Shown: positions 16,577 through 24,143 of the stretch, in pieces
How the letters are laid out: each line of letters opens with the position of its first letter
How positions within the stretch are numbered: position 1 is the stretch's first letter
Assembly: GCA_947486185.1 (NCBI GenBank)
Contig: CANKTH010000028.1
Span: forward strand, 1 to 47,733
Direction of reading: 5' to 3'
From: Deltaproteobacteria bacterium
GTDB lineage: Bacteria; Myxococcota_A; UBA796; SXON01
Length of the DNA stretch: 47,733 nucleotides
Translations under genes and position numbers: made by a program
The notes under the pieces: generated by a model
What the model was told of the DNA's origin: nothing
The model's input: only the letters and a program-made list of their open reading frames with translations
The model's database searches: none

Positions 16577-17512
16577 ATGGAAAAGTTGCCCCACGACCTC
16601 CTCGGCGCCATCGACGCGCTACGAAAGGAAAGAAACGCGGTCATCCTGGCCCATTATTACCAGGATCCCGACATCCAGGACATCGCCGACTTCATCGGCG
16701 ACTCCCTTCAGCTCGCCCGCGCCGCGCAGAAGACCACCGCGGATGTCATCCTGTTCTGCGGCGTCCATTTCATGGCCGAGACCGCCAAGATCCTCAACCC
16801 CGACCGGATCGTGATCATCCCCGACCTCGCCGCCGGCTGCTCCCTCGCAGATGCGTGCCCGGCACCAGCGCTCGCAAAGATGAAGGCGAAACTACCGGAT
16901 CACAAGGTCGTGAGCTACATCAACTGCTCTGCCGAGGTCAAGGCGCTGTCCGACGTGATCTGCACCTCGTCGAACGCGGAGCGGGTGATCCGTTCGTTTC
17001 CCGATGATCAACCCATACTTTTTGCACCTGATCGGAACCTTGGCGCCTGGCTCAACAAACGCACCGGGCGGCAGATGGCGCTCTGGCCGGGCACCTGCAT
17101 CGTTCATGAGACATTTTCGGAGCGGAAGCTGATCGAGCTCTTGAGCCGGCATCCTGCCGCCAAGGTCATCGCGCACCCCGAGTGCGAGCCGACGCTCCTT
17201 GAGCAGGCCCACTTCGTCGGCTCGACGTCTGCCCTCCTGGAGTTCGTCAAAACAGATTCCGCATCGACATTTATCGTCGCGACCGAGCCCGGTATCCTGC
17301 ACCAGATGAAGAAGGCTGCGCCCACCAAGGAGCTGCTGCCCCTGCCCGGCACCGACGAGAACTGCGCGTGTAACGAGTGCCCGCATATGCGTAGGAACAC
17401 CCTGGAGAAGATGTACCTCGCCCTGCGAGATCTGAAGCCGCGGCTGGAGATGTCGGAGCCCCTACGCCTGGCCGCGCTCGCCCCGCTGGAGCGGATGATG
17501 GGGCTCGGCTGA
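16577..17512 (+). CDS. nadA: Quinolinate synthase A
   Basis: The 311-residue enzyme condenses iminoaspartate with dihydroxyacetone phosphate to give quinolinate in de novo NAD synthesis. Recognisable pieces are [61 protein letters not shown] and [18 protein letters not shown]. Three cysteines for the [4Fe-4S] cluster are present: in [10 protein letters not shown], in CTSSNA or NCSAE, and in CACNECPHM. Length fits the family. A TACAAT hexamer at 16531-16536 could be a -10 element, but no good -35 lies 17 bases upstream of it. A radical SAM gene follows immediately in the same direction; nadB and nadC are not in the window. Confidence 0.96.
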   Translation: MEKLPHDLLGAIDALRKERNAVILAHYYQDPDIQDIADFIGDSLQLARAAQKTTADVILFCGVHFMAETAKILNPDRIVIIPDLAAGCSLADACPAPALAKMKAKLPDHKVVSYINCSAEVKALSDVICTSSNAERVIRSFPDDQPILFAPDRNLGAWLNKRTGRQMALWPGTCIVHETFSERKLIELLSRHPAAKVIAHPECEPTLLEQAHFVGSTSALLEFVKTDSASTFIVATEPGILHQMKKAAPTKELLPLPGTDENCACNECPHMRRNTLEKMYLALRDLKPRLEMSEPLRLAALAPLERMMGLG

Positions 17513-17562
17513 ACCCCGAGCTTGAACCTTCACATCGCTCCAAGGGCCTCGTCCGCCTGACG

Positions 17563-18903
17563 ATGGTGTGTAACGAGCGATGCCCCTTCTGTAACGTCCC
17601 GGCAGAGTCGTACCCGAGCGCGCCAACCCCAGAAATTGAGGTAGACGCCGCAATCTACGCTACCGTGGCGCAAGGGGAGCAAACCTTGACCCTGTCGGGA
17701 GGCGAGCCCACCCTCCTGCGACGCCGACTGGTGGCCACCATCCGTAAAGCCCGCGCCGCCGGACTGCCCTTTGTGGAGCTCCAAACCAATGCGGTGCTCA
17801 TCACCCCCGACTACGCACGCGCCCTGGCCCAGGCCGGCCTGACCTCCGCCTTTGTATCACTTCTGTCTCACGACTCGGCGATACATGATGAGCTTGCAGG
17901 TCTACATGGAGCTTTTCCGAAATGTATCAGCGGGATTCGGGCGCTGGCGGCGGTCGGTGTGCCTGTCACCCTCAACCCGGTGCTCACGAGCCGCTCGCAA
18001 GACGGCTGGGTGGACTACCTCCGTTTTGTGGCGGCGGAGCTACCCGAGGTCAGGTCGATCTCCGTGAGCGCGGTGCAGCCGCACGGACGCGCTGCGGACG
18101 GTGAACTCCTGCCCGCGTACGACCAACTGGCGCCACAGATTCGCGAGGGACATAGGATCGCCGAAGCCGCAGGTATCAAGCTACTCAATCCCTACTGCGG
18201 GCTCCCGCTTTGTATAGGTTGGGAGCAGCACATGGACCGTTGTGTCGAAGCGGAAGAGGCGCGAGCACCGGGTATACGGCCGATCAACCTCCAGAACGAC
18301 GGCAACAAGGCGCACGGGCCGCCCTGCCGGGGCTGCGGTTTCCGGACCCGCTGTGGGGGCGCGTGGCATGCGGTGTGGGCGCGCGGCGGGCAAGGGCTTC
18401 GGGCGCCCCAGGCGCGACGCACGCCGTGGGAGGGCGCGCCGTGGGTGGATGTGTCGAGGCTGGCTCCGGGTTTGGAGTCGGGAACCTGGCTTTTATCAAA
18501 CCAGCTCACGCAGGTGGACGCCGAGACCCTCGAGGCGGCGGGGGTCTTCGATCTCGCGCTGCAGTGGCCGGCGGGGCGAGCGACCCTCGCACGGGTCCGG
18601 CGTTTGACGTCCCGGAGAGCCCTACCTCAACGTCAGTTTCGCGTCAGTCTGGGCGCGATGGTGCGTGCCCGCGACGAGCTCTGGGCGCTAGCCCAGCTCG
18701 TGAGGGCCGCCGGAGTGGACGAGCTGGTGCTGCTCCCCGGCTCGGGTGAAGGGCTGGCCGCGCTGGGTCAGAGCTGGGAGCGTACGCTCGGCCTCACGGT
18801 GCGTAGCGTGGGGGCGCTCAGGGTCAAGGACGCCGAGGGCGAGGCGCCCGGCAGCGGCGACGACCGAGAGGGAGCGGACCACACCAGGCTTTCCGCAGGT
18901 TGA
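17563..18903 (+). CDS. Radical SAM protein with SPASM-like cysteine region, unknown function
   Basis: The radical SAM cluster motif CNERCPFC (C-x3-C-x2-C) is followed by LSGGEPTLL, which binds SAM. A second cysteine-rich region lies at about residues 208-270: PYCGLPLCIGWEQHMDRC and CRGCGFRTRCGG, resembling the auxiliary-cluster part of SPASM/twitch proteins. About 150 further residues match nothing I know. The first ATG (17563) leaves only two residues before the first cluster cysteine, while the preceding open frame encodes KGLVRLT, which looks like the missing first barrel strand. That frame reaches CTG 17509 overlapping the nadA stop, with no ATG, GTG or TTG in between. The real start is therefore probably CTG 17509. 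Substrate unknown. Confidence 0.8.
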   Translation: MVCNERCPFCNVPAESYPSAPTPEIEVDAAIYATVAQGEQTLTLSGGEPTLLRRRLVATIRKARAAGLPFVELQTNAVLITPDYARALAQAGLTSAFVSLLSHDSAIHDELAGLHGAFPKCISGIRALAAVGVPVTLNPVLTSRSQDGWVDYLRFVAAELPEVRSISVSAVQPHGRAADGELLPAYDQLAPQIREGHRIAEAAGIKLLNPYCGLPLCIGWEQHMDRCVEAEEARAPGIRPINLQNDGNKAHGPPCRGCGFRTRCGGAWHAVWARGGQGLRAPQARRTPWEGAPWVDVSRLAPGLESGTWLLSNQLTQVDAETLEAAGVFDLALQWPAGRATLARVRRLTSRRALPQRQFRVSLGAMVRARDELWALAQLVRAAGVDELVLLPGSGEGLAALGQSWERTLGLTVRSVGALRVKDAEGEAPGSGDDREGADHTRLSAG

Positions 18904-18916
18904 ACCATAGCGCCGT
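18872..18916 (-). repeat. Dispersed short repeat, copy B
   Basis: The 30-base core at 18887-18916 is the inverted-orientation partner of 15712-15741 (26 of 30 identical). It covers the last codons and stop of the radical SAM gene and extends into the spacer. The weaker flank at 18872-18886 aligns with 15742-15756. Confidence 0.6.
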
Positions 18917-19351
18917 ACCATCGCGCGAGCAGTGAGCCGCTGGCCCGAGCCGAGCCCCACTCGGGACGTAGCGAGGTCGGTCTCGCACAAGAGAGGCGGT
19001 GGAGGCGTACGTCGCTACGCCGAGGAGCCGAACGCGACAAGTCCGGCCGGAGTAGCCCCGGGGCGAGCTCAGCCGGGACACCGTCCACACCCGTGCGAGG
19101 CCGCCGGGGGCCGAAGGCGCGCCAGGCGCCCGAAGCGCGGCGCCGCAGGCGCCGGTCCGAGCCCCGAGCCTCTGGCGAAGGGGAGCGGACCGAGGCCGCC
19201 CCGGAGCGGCCCGCCGACCGTAGGGCGGTGGGCCCGGAGGGAAGCCGCGGCCGAGCGCGAAGGGGGCCGGCCGCCCGCCAGCGGCGGGCGGCGGCGCCCG
19301 GGACGCGGGCGGAGGGCTGGTGCGGCGTGTCTGGCTCGGTTGCCCGGACGC
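18904..19351. other. 448-bp gene-free convergent spacer with a string of hairpins
   Basis: I see no credible gene here; open frames read as Arg/Gly/Pro-rich low complexity. From 19139 to 19292 there is a row of inverted repeats. GGCGCC is repeated either side of GCA (19139-19153). A long stem of CGGTCCG with CGGACCG, with inner CCCC/GGGG, spans 19153-19192. GCCGC/GCGGC spans 19195-19210, CCGCC/GGCGG 19211-19228, and a perfect 10-bp stem GCCGCCCGCC with triloop AGC 19270-19292. It separates the convergent radical SAM and outer-membrane-like genes. It could hold terminators for both strands or a structured RNA. Confidence 0.55.
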
Positions 19352-20107
19352 TCAGCTGCCCTTCTTGTTCTTCTTGCTCTTCTTATCGCCCTTCTTGCCG
19401 TCCCCGTCCTCGTCTTTGTCCTTGTTGGCGTTGTCGTTCTTGAAATCACCGAACCACACGGTTGCGTTGATGCCAAGGATGTCCCAGTAGAAGAAGGCCA
19501 CCGAGTCGAGGAAGCCGTCTCCTTCGGTGCCCGGCGTGCAGTTCTCGGCGGCGCAGTAGTCCTGGGCGCCGATGACGTGGAACTGAGAGAAAAACCCGAG
19601 CTCGTAAGCCCGGGTCTTGTCGCGCAGCAGCGCGCTGATGTCCACCCGGAGGGGGAAGTAGGTGACCTTCAGACTGTCGTCCGCCACCAGGCCCGCGACG
19701 TCGTTCCGGTCGTTGAAGCGCTCGCGGCCGACGCCGATCGAGCCACCCAGCAGCACCTGGAGCCCGCTGTCCTTCAGGAGGACCGCGTCGTAACCACCGG
19801 TGAATTGCCAGCGGAAGAAGCCGGACGTACCGAAGCCCATGTCCGTGCGCGCCGCGATCCGGCCGTAAGCGCTGGGGTACATGTTGATACGGGCGCCTAT
19901 GTTGAGGTCACCGCCGACCTTGTCGAGTTCATCGACCTTTTCGGTGCCGCCATCTTTCGCCGGGAGCTCAACCCGCGCGGCGGTCGGGAAGGTGGTGGGA
20001 TAGCGGGTTGGCAGGATCGTGGATCCAAGCGTAGGGCCGAAGCCCCACCACTTGTAGGTCACTGCGAACGCGCTTTGAGAAAGGAGAAGAGCAGCAATCA
20101 GGGTCAC
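19352..20107 (-). CDS. Outer-membrane-like beta-rich protein with Lys/Asp tail
   Basis: The 251-residue exported protein has a short signal, MTLIAALLLSQSAFA, with no basic residues. The mature part has alternating beta-strand character (RIAARTDMGFGTSGFFRWQF, LQVLLGGSIGVGRERF, TYFPLRVDISALL, AYELGFFSQFHVIG) suggestive of a small outer-membrane barrel. The last strand, NATVWFGDF, ends like a barrel beta-signal. It is followed by about 26 residues of Lys, Asp and Gly only, which is unusual because barrels normally end at the aromatic residue. A Cys pair is in DYCAAENCTPG. The start is GTG 20107, overlapping the ferredoxin stop (GTGA). I recognise no family; it is last in the six-gene cluster. 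Confidence 0.72.
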   Translation of the reverse strand: MTLIAALLLSQSAFAVTYKWWGFGPTLGSTILPTRYPTTFPTAARVELPAKDGGTEKVDELDKVGGDLNIGARINMYPSAYGRIAARTDMGFGTSGFFRWQFTGGYDAVLLKDSGLQVLLGGSIGVGRERFNDRNDVAGLVADDSLKVTYFPLRVDISALLRDKTRAYELGFFSQFHVIGAQDYCAAENCTPGTEGDGFLDSVAFFYWDILGINATVWFGDFKNDNANKDKDEDGDGKKGDKKSKKNKKGS

Positions 20108-20319
20108 GGGTATACCCTCCGGCCAGTAGGATCGGTGAGTTGGATTGCCTGCATCGGACAGGCTTCTGCGCCACGGAGGAGATCTCCGTCGGACGCTTGG
20201 GGCGAACGAACCAGCGCCAGGCCACGGTCCTCGTCCATCTCGAAGGCTTCGGGAGCCTCCTCGACACAGTTGGAGGTGCCACAGCAGAGCGAAGTGATGA
20301 TCTGAACCTTGTAGGCCAC
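20104..20319 (-). CDS. Small single-cluster [3Fe-4S]/[4Fe-4S] ferredoxin
   Basis: A 71-residue protein starting at GTG 20319. Cluster ligands are C12 and C18 in LCCGTSNCVEEAPEAFEMD, and C53 in AEACPMQAI. In one-cluster ferredoxins of the P450-partner type the spacing C-x5-C...CP with a non-Cys in the middle position indicates [3Fe-4S]; here that position is Thr15, with an extra Cys at 13. It would carry one electron at a time in the cytoplasm. It sits between two exported-protein genes: 7 bp after the upstream gene and overlapping the next start by four bases. A larger open frame upstream to 20736 is a shadow of the neighbour. Its redox partner is not in the cluster. Confidence 0.85.
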   Translation of the reverse strand: MAYKVQIITSLCCGTSNCVEEAPEAFEMDEDRGLALVRSPQASDGDLLRGAEACPMQAIQLTDPTGRRVYP

Positions 20320-20326
20320 GACAGTC

Positions 20327-20953
20327 CTAAGGAGTGGGGGTGGCACCGTCCGGGACGACGGGCTGGCTACTGATGACGATACCCGTGGTCTTCTTGAGGC
20401 GCGGGCTCGCGTCGATACGGGTGGCGATACCGGGCTCGACCCGGAAGGTGTGCCCGGAGAAGGTGTACTCTCCTCGAGGGAGCAGACCCTTGAACGTGCC
20501 CTCCTTCCGCACCGTCGCCGAAGCGTACTCCACCGCGAGGCGCTGGTCGGGGTCAAAGGGCGTCTCGGCGGAGGAGAGGGCCGCGTCCCGCGGCGGCGTG
20601 CAGACCAGCTCGACCGGGCCGTAGTTCGTGTCGATCGAGGACAACCAGTCGATGACCTCCCGGGTACCGTCCAGCGTAGCCGCCACCCGCAGGCGGTCGT
20701 AAGCCGACGACATGTTGCCGAGCCCCCTCGCCGCATAGGCCCCGTTCAGGAGGTCCTGATAGGTGAGGTCTACCCCCAGCTTCTCGAGCTCGAGGAATTT
20801 ACGCTCGACGCCGTTCCAGAGCTGGCGGCTGGCGAGCTGGTCCATGTCCCCCGAGAGCCGGATGTGCTCCGCCGCGCCGACGTCAGCGGCGCTCGCCGCT
20901 CCCGCCCAGAAGACCCCGAATATCCACATCATCGAGCTCGCCCCCGCCTTCAT
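20327..20953 (-). CDS. Exported protein of unknown function, helical plus beta domain
   Basis: A 208-residue protein with the signal MMWIFGVFWAGAASA (after MKAGASS), cleaved before AD. The start is ATG 20953, with GAGGT six bases upstream. Residues about 30-105 are helical and TPR-like (RQLWNGVERKFLELEKLG, DLLNGAYAARGLGNMSSAYDRL). Residues about 115-190 are beta-rich with GTFKGLLPRGEYTFSGHTFR, resembling the PEGA/carboxypeptidase-regulatory style of small beta domain. The tail is Pro/Thr-rich. I cannot assign a family. It is followed 7 bp later by the ferredoxin gene, which ties the exported and cytoplasmic proteins into one transcript. Confidence 0.75.
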   Translation of the reverse strand: MKAGASSMMWIFGVFWAGAASAADVGAAEHIRLSGDMDQLASRQLWNGVERKFLELEKLGVDLTYQDLLNGAYAARGLGNMSSAYDRLRVAATLDGTREVIDWLSSIDTNYGPVELVCTPPRDAALSSAETPFDPDQRLAVEYASATVRKEGTFKGLLPRGEYTFSGHTFRVEPGIATRIDASPRLKKTTGIVISSQPVVPDGATPTP

Positions 20954-21001
20954 GCTCTACCTCGTTCCTACCCCGGCCGCGGCAGGACCTTCCACAGCGG
21001 C

Positions 21002-21709
21002 CTATAACCCGTCTTCTACCGAGCGTGCCCCCGGCCCTTTCGTGAATTCCGCTGCCGACCGAGCGGTCGCGCTCCCGGCGCCCGCAGGTCGAGTGAGACC
21101 GAGGCCGAAGGAAAGGCCGCCATAAGGACCCGTTGTACGAACCACATCCTGAAACCACGCCGCGCCGAGGCCGAGCGTGACGCGCCCATGCACCCAAGCG
21201 ACGCGGACAGAGCCCCCAACATAGGCGTCAAAGCTTACTTTTGCGCTCGTGAGCTCCCCGGCCAGCAAGGAATAGCCCGTCTGTCGGCCGCTCACCGCCG
21301 GACCGCCCGCGAGCGACCAGGCCTCCCCGAGAGGCACCTCCGCCCGGAGCGGAAGTGTAAGGTCAAAGGCAGCATAGTTGAAGATCACGCCTGGCAGCAG
21401 GAACAGCCCCGCGGTAGGGGCGACCGCGAGATCGACGGGGCCGAGCTGGCCGAGCCGCTGACGGAGATCCACCGCGGCGCCCGCGGCGGAGAGGTGGACG
21501 CCGAAGTCTCGACCTGGTTGGAGCCCACGGCGAATTCCAACGCCCACCCGCGGCAATGGCATCGGCAGGACCGCGCCGATCGGCGACGGTGTCCGCGTCA
21601 CTTGCAGCTCAGTGGTGACCATCCGTGCTCCGGGTGCGAGGGGGACCGCGCCGTCCAACACCGCGAGATGGGTGCAGCCGAGCAGCCCGGCGAGCCACAT
21701 GCTCACCAT
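21002..21709 (-). CDS. Putative outer-membrane lipoprotein with barrel-like repeats
   Basis: A 235-residue protein starting MVSMWLAGLLGC, a short lipobox (LLGC, Cys at 12). The mature part has many alternating hydrophobic strands with Gly turns (VGVGIRRGLQ, VDLAVAPTAGLFLLPG, DLTLPLRAEVPLG, VGGSVRVAWVHGRVTLGLGA, GGLSFGLGLTR), as in small outer-membrane beta proteins. No enzymatic motif is seen. The ATG at 21709 overlaps the stop of the preceding barrel-like gene (stop 21703-21705), so the two are likely coupled. The family is not recognised, but its similarity in style to the protein at 21703-22155 suggests a pair. Confidence 0.7.
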   Translation of the reverse strand: MVSMWLAGLLGCTHLAVLDGAVPLAPGARMVTTELQVTRTPSPIGAVLPMPLPRVGVGIRRGLQPGRDFGVHLSAAGAAVDLRQRLGQLGPVDLAVAPTAGLFLLPGVIFNYAAFDLTLPLRAEVPLGEAWSLAGGPAVSGRQTGYSLLAGELTSAKVSFDAYVGGSVRVAWVHGRVTLGLGAAWFQDVVRTTGPYGGLSFGLGLTRPAGAGSATARSAAEFTKGPGARSVEDGL

Positions 21710-22155
21710 CGTCTATGAACCCCCAGCCCCAGGTCCACATCCCCACCTCCCGCACGAAAACCCGCTCCGGTACGCAGCTCGAACGCCCAGGGCCCCGTAC
21801 CGCACAACAGCGTCGCCGCGACCCGGAGCCCGGGCTCCCATATCGGTGCCAGGAGCTCAACCGGCTCCCGCCAGCGCACCAACCGCAGGCCCAGGCTCGG
21901 GCCGAGACCCAGTCCCAAACTCCAGGGTTCAGCGTCAAAATGGACGCCGGGTAAGGCGGCGAGGCGCAGGTGGAGCTGCCCGGTGGACAGGAGCCGACTC
22001 CGGTCTCGGTCCCCGCTCACCAGGAGCTCGCCACCCAGCTCGAGGTGCTCTCCGCGCACGCCCGAAGATACCGAACCTGAAAGCTGGGTTTGATACCATC
22101 CGGCTCCCTGCGGCGAGAGGAGCTCGCCCAGGAGCAGCGCCGCCCAGGGGCTCAT
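21703..22155 (-). CDS. Small beta-rich protein, possible partner of the adjacent barrel lipoprotein
   Basis: About 150 residues from ATG 22155, which overlaps the upstream metallopeptidase stop (ATGA). A longer frame to 22212 lies inside that gene and is less likely. The sequence begins MSPWAALLLGELLSPQGAGW, a weak signal-like stretch. It continues in alternating strands (SGSVSSGVRGEHLELGGELL, GQLHLRLAALPGVHFD, WSLGLGLGPSLGLRLVRW, FELRTGAGFRAGGGDVDLGL). This suggests an outer-membrane beta structure. No known family is recognised. Starts and stops overlap on both sides, so it is firmly part of the cluster. Confidence 0.65.
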   Translation of the reverse strand: MSPWAALLLGELLSPQGAGWYQTQLSGSVSSGVRGEHLELGGELLVSGDRDRSRLLSTGQLHLRLAALPGVHFDAEPWSLGLGLGPSLGLRLVRWREPVELLAPIWEPGLRVAATLLCGTGPWAFELRTGAGFRAGGGDVDLGLGVHRRW

Positions 22156-23177
22156 GGTGAAGCATCGAGGGCACGGCAGGGGCCCGGCCAATCGGCTTCC
22201 GGAAAGCGCCACGTGATCGCGGAGCAGAGCTGCGGCAGCTCCTCGCCGGCCGCCGCCGCCGCCGCCTCGAGGAAAAATCCCCCATCAAGCTCATCCACCG
22301 TCGGGGACCAGCGTTCGACCGTGTCGCGGAGGAGGAGCGCCGTTCGTGCCGGGTCATCCGTAGCGAGTCGAAACTCCCAGAACACGCCTGCAAACACCGT
22401 ACCCAGCGGGTAGGGGTCGTAGAGATCGAGCGGGGAGTTCCCTGCCTCGGGCACGAGCGCCGAGGTCATCGGAGAGCGCCCGTTCAGATCCCGGCTGTCA
22501 ATCGGGATGGACTGCTGGATGAAAGCGGGATCGTCGGTGATCAGCGCGCCGAGGGTGTCGGCAAATGCTTCGTGGAGCGAGCTCAACCAACGCGCAGACA
22601 CCAGGCTCAGATCGTCCACCAGGGGCGGCTGTTGCGGCCCCCCCGATAGCAGGGCGTGGAAGAGGGCGTGGCCGAACTCATGCGCCACGACGCCGAGATT
22701 GGCCGCCAACGGCACATCCCGCTCGCCACCGTCGGGCAGGATCACGAAGGTGTGGTACCCGGTCCCATACGCCAGGTTGTCCGCCGGGGTCAGCTCGATC
22801 AACACGTCCACCGCGGGGTTGACCGCGATCTGCACCGGCACCAGCGCTTCCGCCTCAAAGCCCTGGAGCTCGGCCCAAGCGACCGTGTCCACAAGATGGG
22901 CGTAGAAGGAATATAAAACCACGCCGCTCGGGTCGAGCGGCACCGCGACGCCATCTTCCACCACGATCCGGATGTCCAGCTCGCGCCCCCCTGTCCAGCC
23001 AGCATCCACATCGACGTAGCCGCCATACTCGATGCTTCCAACCTCACCTTTCATGTGGCGAACGTCGTGAAGCTCAGGCAGCTCACGGGCCTCGATCACG
23101 TAGCCACCCGCGCCGGACTGCCAGGCGAGCACCGCGGTCGGCTCGGGCTCCACGCAGGCGGCTAACCATCCGATCAT
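22152..23177 (-). CDS. Zincin-type metallopeptidase-like lipoprotein
   Basis: A 341-residue protein with the zinc-binding helix VAHEFGHALFH (HExxH, about residues 163-173) and, about 30 residues later, SSLHEAFADTLGAL, where EAFAD supplies the third ligand as in gluzincin peptidases. This makes a surface or periplasmic metalloprotease likely. The N-terminus MIGWLAAC is an extremely short lipobox with Cys at 8. A TAG lies three codons upstream, so a longer ATG-started form is not possible. Residues 20-150 are beta-rich and unfamiliar. It is first in the six-gene minus-strand cluster and divergent from the phosphopantetheinyl transferase gene. Substrate unknown. Confidence 0.8.
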   Translation of the reverse strand: MIGWLAACVEPEPTAVLAWQSGAGGYVIEARELPELHDVRHMKGEVGSIEYGGYVDVDAGWTGGRELDIRIVVEDGVAVPLDPSGVVLYSFYAHLVDTVAWAELQGFEAEALVPVQIAVNPAVDVLIELTPADNLAYGTGYHTFVILPDGGERDVPLAANLGVVAHEFGHALFHALLSGGPQQPPLVDDLSLVSARWLSSLHEAFADTLGALITDDPAFIQQSIPIDSRDLNGRSPMTSALVPEAGNSPLDLYDPYPLGTVFAGVFWEFRLATDDPARTALLLRDTVERWSPTVDELDGGFFLEAAAAAAGEELPQLCSAITWRFPEADWPGPCRALDASP

Positions 23178-23256
23178 CGGCAGGGGCTATCATGGACCCC
23201 GCTCGCGGGACCGCAGCACGGGCGGGTCGCGTAGATGCCGGATAGAGCCCCGGACC

Positions 23257-23958
23257 GTGATCCGCCTCTCCCCCGTCGCCTACTACCAGCCGGCCTTTGT
23301 CGCGGCGCTGCCGATCGGCATCGTCGCGGGGGTTCATCTGGTCCCGGGCCCAGAGCCGGTTCCCCCGGAGGTCCTGGAGCGCCTTCCGCCGGAGGAGCGC
23401 CTTTTTGCCATGGAGCAACGGGGGTTTCGCCAGGGTCAGTTTGTGGGGGGCCGCCTCGCGCTCAGCCTCGCGCTCTCCGAGCTGGGCGTCCGTCGTCCAC
23501 CCATCCTCCCCGACGGCCGCGGCGCCCCGGTCGGACCGCCGGGCGTGATGATGTCGGTCAGCCACAAGCAAGACCTCGCGGTCGCGCTGGTCGCGCGGGG
23601 CGCGGATGCCGTGGGCGTAGATATCGAAGAAGTCGGGCGGCCACGGCCGGGAATCGCCGCGAGGGTCCTGCGTCCCGCCGAGCTGGCCGTCGCCAGCGCC
23701 TTGCCGGAGGACCGCGCGTGGTGCGACACGCTCGTGCGGTTCTCAGTGAAAGAGGCGATATACAAAGCCCTGGATCCGAGCCTGCGTCGCTACATCGACT
23801 TCACCGAGGTGGAGGTCTGGCCCGCGCCGGACGGTGCGGACGAGGTGCGCTCCTTCTTGCCGGCGGAGGATGACCGCTTTCTGATTGAGGCCCGACACAC
23901 GTGGCTCGAGAACGAGCGGGTGCTGTCCACCGTGCGGGTCCGCCCACGGCGCCCCTGA
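23257..23958 (+). CDS. 4'-phosphopantetheinyl transferase superfamily protein
   Basis: A 233-residue protein of the Sfp/EntD-like type, which moves 4'-phosphopantetheine from CoA to carrier proteins. Motifs are VGVDIEEVG (about residues 125-133, Mg2+-binding Asp and Glu) and FSVKEAIYKAL (about 165-175), the classical WxxKEAxxK region with Phe for Trp. LSLALSELG, GRGAPVGPPG and MSVSHKQDLAVALV match the CoA-binding and histidine regions. The start is GTG 23257. No polyketide or peptide synthetase gene is in the window, so the carrier protein target is unknown. It is divergent from the metallopeptidase gene with 79 bp between. Confidence 0.9.
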   Translation: MIRLSPVAYYQPAFVAALPIGIVAGVHLVPGPEPVPPEVLERLPPEERLFAMEQRGFRQGQFVGGRLALSLALSELGVRRPPILPDGRGAPVGPPGVMMSVSHKQDLAVALVARGADAVGVDIEEVGRPRPGIAARVLRPAELAVASALPEDRAWCDTLVRFSVKEAIYKALDPSLRRYIDFTEVEVWPAPDGADEVRSFLPAEDDRFLIEARHTWLENERVLSTVRVRPRRP

Positions 23959-24051
23959 GACGGCCGCGGCGGAGCACCACCCCGTCGAACGGCGCCGCGG
24001 CCCCGGACCGCGGACTTTTGGGACTTGTACACACCAATCGCCGCCCGGCCC

Positions 24052-24080
24052 TTGCCCCGGTTCACCCGGGCCCCTATGCT
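24052..24080 (+). promoter_or_regulatory. Possible sigma-70-type promoter
   Basis: TTGCCC (24052-24057) and TATGCT (24075-24080) are separated by 17 bases. Each hexamer matches the consensus at four of six positions. They lie 63 bases upstream of the sigma-like membrane protein start at 24144. In GC-rich DNA this is suggestive, not proof. Confidence 0.35.
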
Positions 24081-24143
24081 GCGTCACGACCGGCGCGCGC
24101 TGACAACGCGTAACGAAGGCCGATACGCGTGATCGAGGGGGCT

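Noticed and set aside
18932..20305. 457-codon plus-strand frame covering the hairpin spacer and beyond
   Set aside because: First part is Arg/Gly/Pro low complexity, the rest is antisense to the outer-membrane-like and ferredoxin genes.
20104..20736. 210-residue form of the ferredoxin frame
   Set aside because: The first roughly 139 residues overlap the exported-protein gene in another frame and look non-coding; the ferredoxin motif begins right after GTG 20319.
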